This document shows, piece after piece, positions 62,252 through 64,000 of a DNA stretch of 64,000 nucleotides (its first letter is position 1; every line of letters starts with the position of its first letter). The translations under genes and the position numbers were made by a program. A model generated the notes under the pieces. It was not told the origin of the DNA, searched no databases, and saw only the letters and a list, made by a program, of their open reading frames with translations. The stretch is from Phycisphaerales bacterium UBA7800. Lineage in GTDB: Bacteria; Planctomycetota; Phycisphaerae; Phycisphaerales; Phycisphaeraceae. Location of the stretch: positions 129,575-193,574 of the forward strand of contig DLCK01000051.1 in the NCBI GenBank assembly GCA_002480565.1, written 5' to 3'.

Positions 62252-62401
62252 TTACCAGTTGGAGCGAACGGTGACGCTGCGGCCGACGCGGCGCTTGGCG
62301 TTGATGGTCTTGCGACCGTTGCTGGTTTTCATGCGAGCACGGAAACCCAGTTTACGGGCACGTTTCACATGGCTGCGGCGCTTTTGATAATGAGTCGTCA
62401 T
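62252..62401 (-). CDS. rpmH: Ribosomal protein bL34
   Basis: 49 residues, too short for most gene scans. The bL34 core is clear: KRARKLGFRARMKTSNGRKT followed by INAKRRVGRSVTV; nearly one residue in three is Arg or Lys. GGAG lies upstream of the ATG at 62401. It is slightly longer than the usual 44-46 because of N- and C-terminal extensions. rnpA does not follow, and yidC is about 20 kb away. Confidence 0.92.
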   Translation of the reverse strand: MTTHYQKRRSHVKRARKLGFRARMKTSNGRKTINAKRRVGRSVTVRSNW

Positions 62402-62439
62402 GGCTGAAATTCTCCGTCGTCTGGCTTATCCTTAAGCCT

Positions 62440-64000
62440 TTATTTCATATCAATCTTCACTGCCTGGTAGGCAGCATTGTTCCGGTCATCCAACACGCGT
62501 AACGTGATCACGTGCCGACCTTTGGATAGACCTGATATCATAAACGCTAAGTCTTCCTTTGTCGAGTCGAAAATCTGATCCTTGGGGAGGACAGGTTTCC
62601 AATTGTTGTAAGCGTCGACAGAATAATGGACTGCAGCAATATTTGAAAGAGCGTCCGACACCTCGCCCACCAGGATTAATTGGTTTTTCTTGATGTCTCC
62701 CTTGAGTTTTGCAAAGCTTGGCGGGGTGTTGTCAATCAAAACAGGGTCACTGGTTCGGCTGTCCGAAAGGGCAGTGTTGGATGGATTGTCCAGATCATCG
62801 GTCGCAACAACTCGGATGAGATAGTGACCGTCAGGGGCCCGGATGGTGTTCCATTCAAAACGATTGGTACGCAGGCGATGTCGCAGCAGAATCCATCGAC
62901 CACTGCCGCCGATTTGATACTCAATTCGGTATTGTAGTGCATCGCCATTGGGGTCCGCTGCTTTCCATTCGACCTTGAGTTTGCTTTCGTGTTCAGGTTC
63001 CTTGTTTGGAGCGTTGGAGAAAGCCGCAGGTGATGCAGGTGAAGCGGATTTGCCTGCGGTCTTTTTCTCATCCGGGTATGTCGCGGTCAGAGACTCAACC
63101 TGTGGGCGAAGGTTTGGCATCGCATAGTTTGCGGCTATGCGATCCAGGACGGGCGTGCTCTTGCCATTACCATTAAGCAGGATTCGGTATTGCAGATACC
63201 TGGCTGCCGGCGAACTGATTTCACAATCGCGTGGGACAAGTGAATTGTGTTTGCTGTCAGACTCAAAGACCACCGGTTCGGACCATTCTGACCAGGGTGC
63301 TTTGTCTGGATCCTGCATGTTGCCGCTACGGGTTTGAATTTCAACCGAAGTTTCAGATGGAATGTTGGAGACAAACTGGATATTCCCCCAACGGCTGATC
63401 TGCTTGGCATCTAGGACATCACTGGTGAACTGACCTTCTTTGGCAAAGCCGGCAGACATGCTGATGATCTGTGCGGGGTTGGCGGTGCCGAGAATCAACT
63501 TGCCATCCTTGGCATGGAGCATGGCAGGAATCTGCTCAGGTTCGAGTTGTGCAACGATGGTGGTTTCCTGGGCACTTGGATCAACCTGAAAGAGTTGGCC
63601 TTCATTACCGGTTGCGACGATGAGTTTGCCATCATGTGCAATGAGCTTGAGGATCATCACTGATTCACGGAAGACTTCACTGACAAAGCCATGCGGTGAG
63701 ATGCGATAGACGGCATTACCTTTACCTGCGGTTTTGCTTCGACGCACAGGTGTCCGTCTGCCTGATCCGGCGTTGGCACGACGTGGTGCAGGACGATTAA
63801 GTCCGACCGGTTCACCGGATTGAAGTTGTGCGACTTGCCCATCCTCACGAGCTGAGAGTAATTGTTCCTTGACCACTTCACGCAGTTCATCGCGTTGGGC
63901 AGGGGTGACTTTAATCACAACCGGCATGGATTGAACTTGATCGCCAGCATCAGCAGAAGTCTGTTTGGCAGGAGTCGCAGTCTCTTGTGAAGCAGGTTTA
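62440..64000 (-). CDS. C-terminal part of a large protein with propeller-like and Fn3-like regions (cut by window edge)
   Basis: The frame stays open to the window edge (codons readable to 63999), so the Met at 63927 is not necessarily the start. The visible 519 residues begin with a Pro/Ala/Thr-rich stretch, then a beta-propeller-like region (YRISPHGFVSEVF, LIVATGNEGQLFQVDP), and Fn3-like domains (ADPNGDALQYRIEYQIGGSG and ATDDLDNPSN). This design is seen in large planctomycete surface or periplasmic proteins. Function unknown. Confidence 0.7.
   Translation of the reverse strand, partial: KPASQETATPAKQTSADAGDQVQSMPVVIKVTPAQRDELREVVKEQLLSAREDGQVAQLQSGEPVGLNRPAPRRANAGSGRRTPVRRSKTAGKGNAVYRISPHGFVSEVFRESVMILKLIAHDGKLIVATGNEGQLFQVDPSAQETTIVAQLEPEQIPAMLHAKDGKLILGTANPAQIISMSAGFAKEGQFTSDVLDAKQISRWGNIQFVSNIPSETSVEIQTRSGNMQDPDKAPWSEWSEPVVFESDSKHNSLVPRDCEISSPAARYLQYRILLNGNGKSTPVLDRIAANYAMPNLRPQVESLTATYPDEKKTAGKSASPASPAAFSNAPNKEPEHESKLKVEWKAADPNGDALQYRIEYQIGGSGRWILLRHRLRTNRFEWNTIRAPDGHYLIRVVATDDLDNPSNTALSDSRTSDPVLIDNTPPSFAKLKGDIKKNQLILVGEVSDALSNIAAVHYSVDAYNNWKPVLPKDQIFDSTKEDLAFMISGLSKGRHVITLRVLDDRNNAAYQAVKIDMK

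Overview
The window looks like part of a chromosome from a planctomycete, most likely class Phycisphaerae. The evidence is a Gram-negative envelope gene set (heptose/LPS genes, RND pump, OmpA-type lipoprotein), two secreted prepilin-like proteins with the planctomycete H-X9-DG ending, several small zinc-ribbon membrane proteins, and many short repeats of kinds I associate with planctomycete genomes. This assignment is inference from gene content; no rRNA is present to prove it.

Layout. 0.4-4.2 kb: a three-gene LPS-core run (GmhB-like HAD phosphatase fused to a membrane tail, GT9 heptosyltransferase, GT4 glycosyltransferase). 4.5-9.1 kb (minus): RND pump and its membrane fusion protein. 9.3-10.4 kb (minus): prfB, with a +1 frameshift site that uses UAA. 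10.8-19.1 kb: HIBADH-like dehydrogenase, OmpA lipoprotein, nadE, a higBA toxin-antitoxin pair with a visible operator, small membrane/lipoproteins, an esterase-like hydrolase and AhpC. 19.1-25.3 kb (minus): rhomboid protease, a small unknown gene behind a strongly structured leader, and a MASE1-PAS histidine kinase with two response regulators. 25.4-31.7 kb: AraC regulator divergent from an ADP-ribosylglycohydrolase, then smpB, mnmE, mrp and a Spy-like protein. 31.9-40.1 kb: a chemosensory locus with cheB-cheX-rec-cheD-rec-kinase on minus and cheA-cheY on plus. It has no cheR, cheW or receptor gene. 40.3-46.8 kb: yidC, adenosine-deaminase-like enzyme, DUF547 protein, esterase, AbiV-like protein and a small unknown. 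46.9-51.1 kb: queG, a LacI regulator and two prepilin-like paralogues. 51.3-54.8 kb: nuoD, nuoE, a 73-residue unknown and nuoF. 54.9-64 kb: a SUKH-like gene inside a perfect inverted repeat, a methyltransferase, a GT39-like membrane glycosyltransferase, a very large secreted beta-helix protein, rpmH, and the C-terminal part of a large protein cut by the window edge.

The most unusual content is non-coding. Arrays of short units fall into two period classes. The 9-bp class carries AAG or GAG at a fixed place; three loci hold it as facing inverted pairs, one of which encloses a whole gene with 28-bp perfect ends. It also appears in frame inside queG and the lacI-type gene. The 7-bp class sits only between genes, often touching their ends. 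Several hairpin repeats recur with compensatory base changes. A segment upstream of a small gene at 20.1-20.45 kb holds four alternating complementary blocks (A-B-A-B) that could form two mutually exclusive folds. These, and the UAA frameshift site in prfB, are the points I would look at first.
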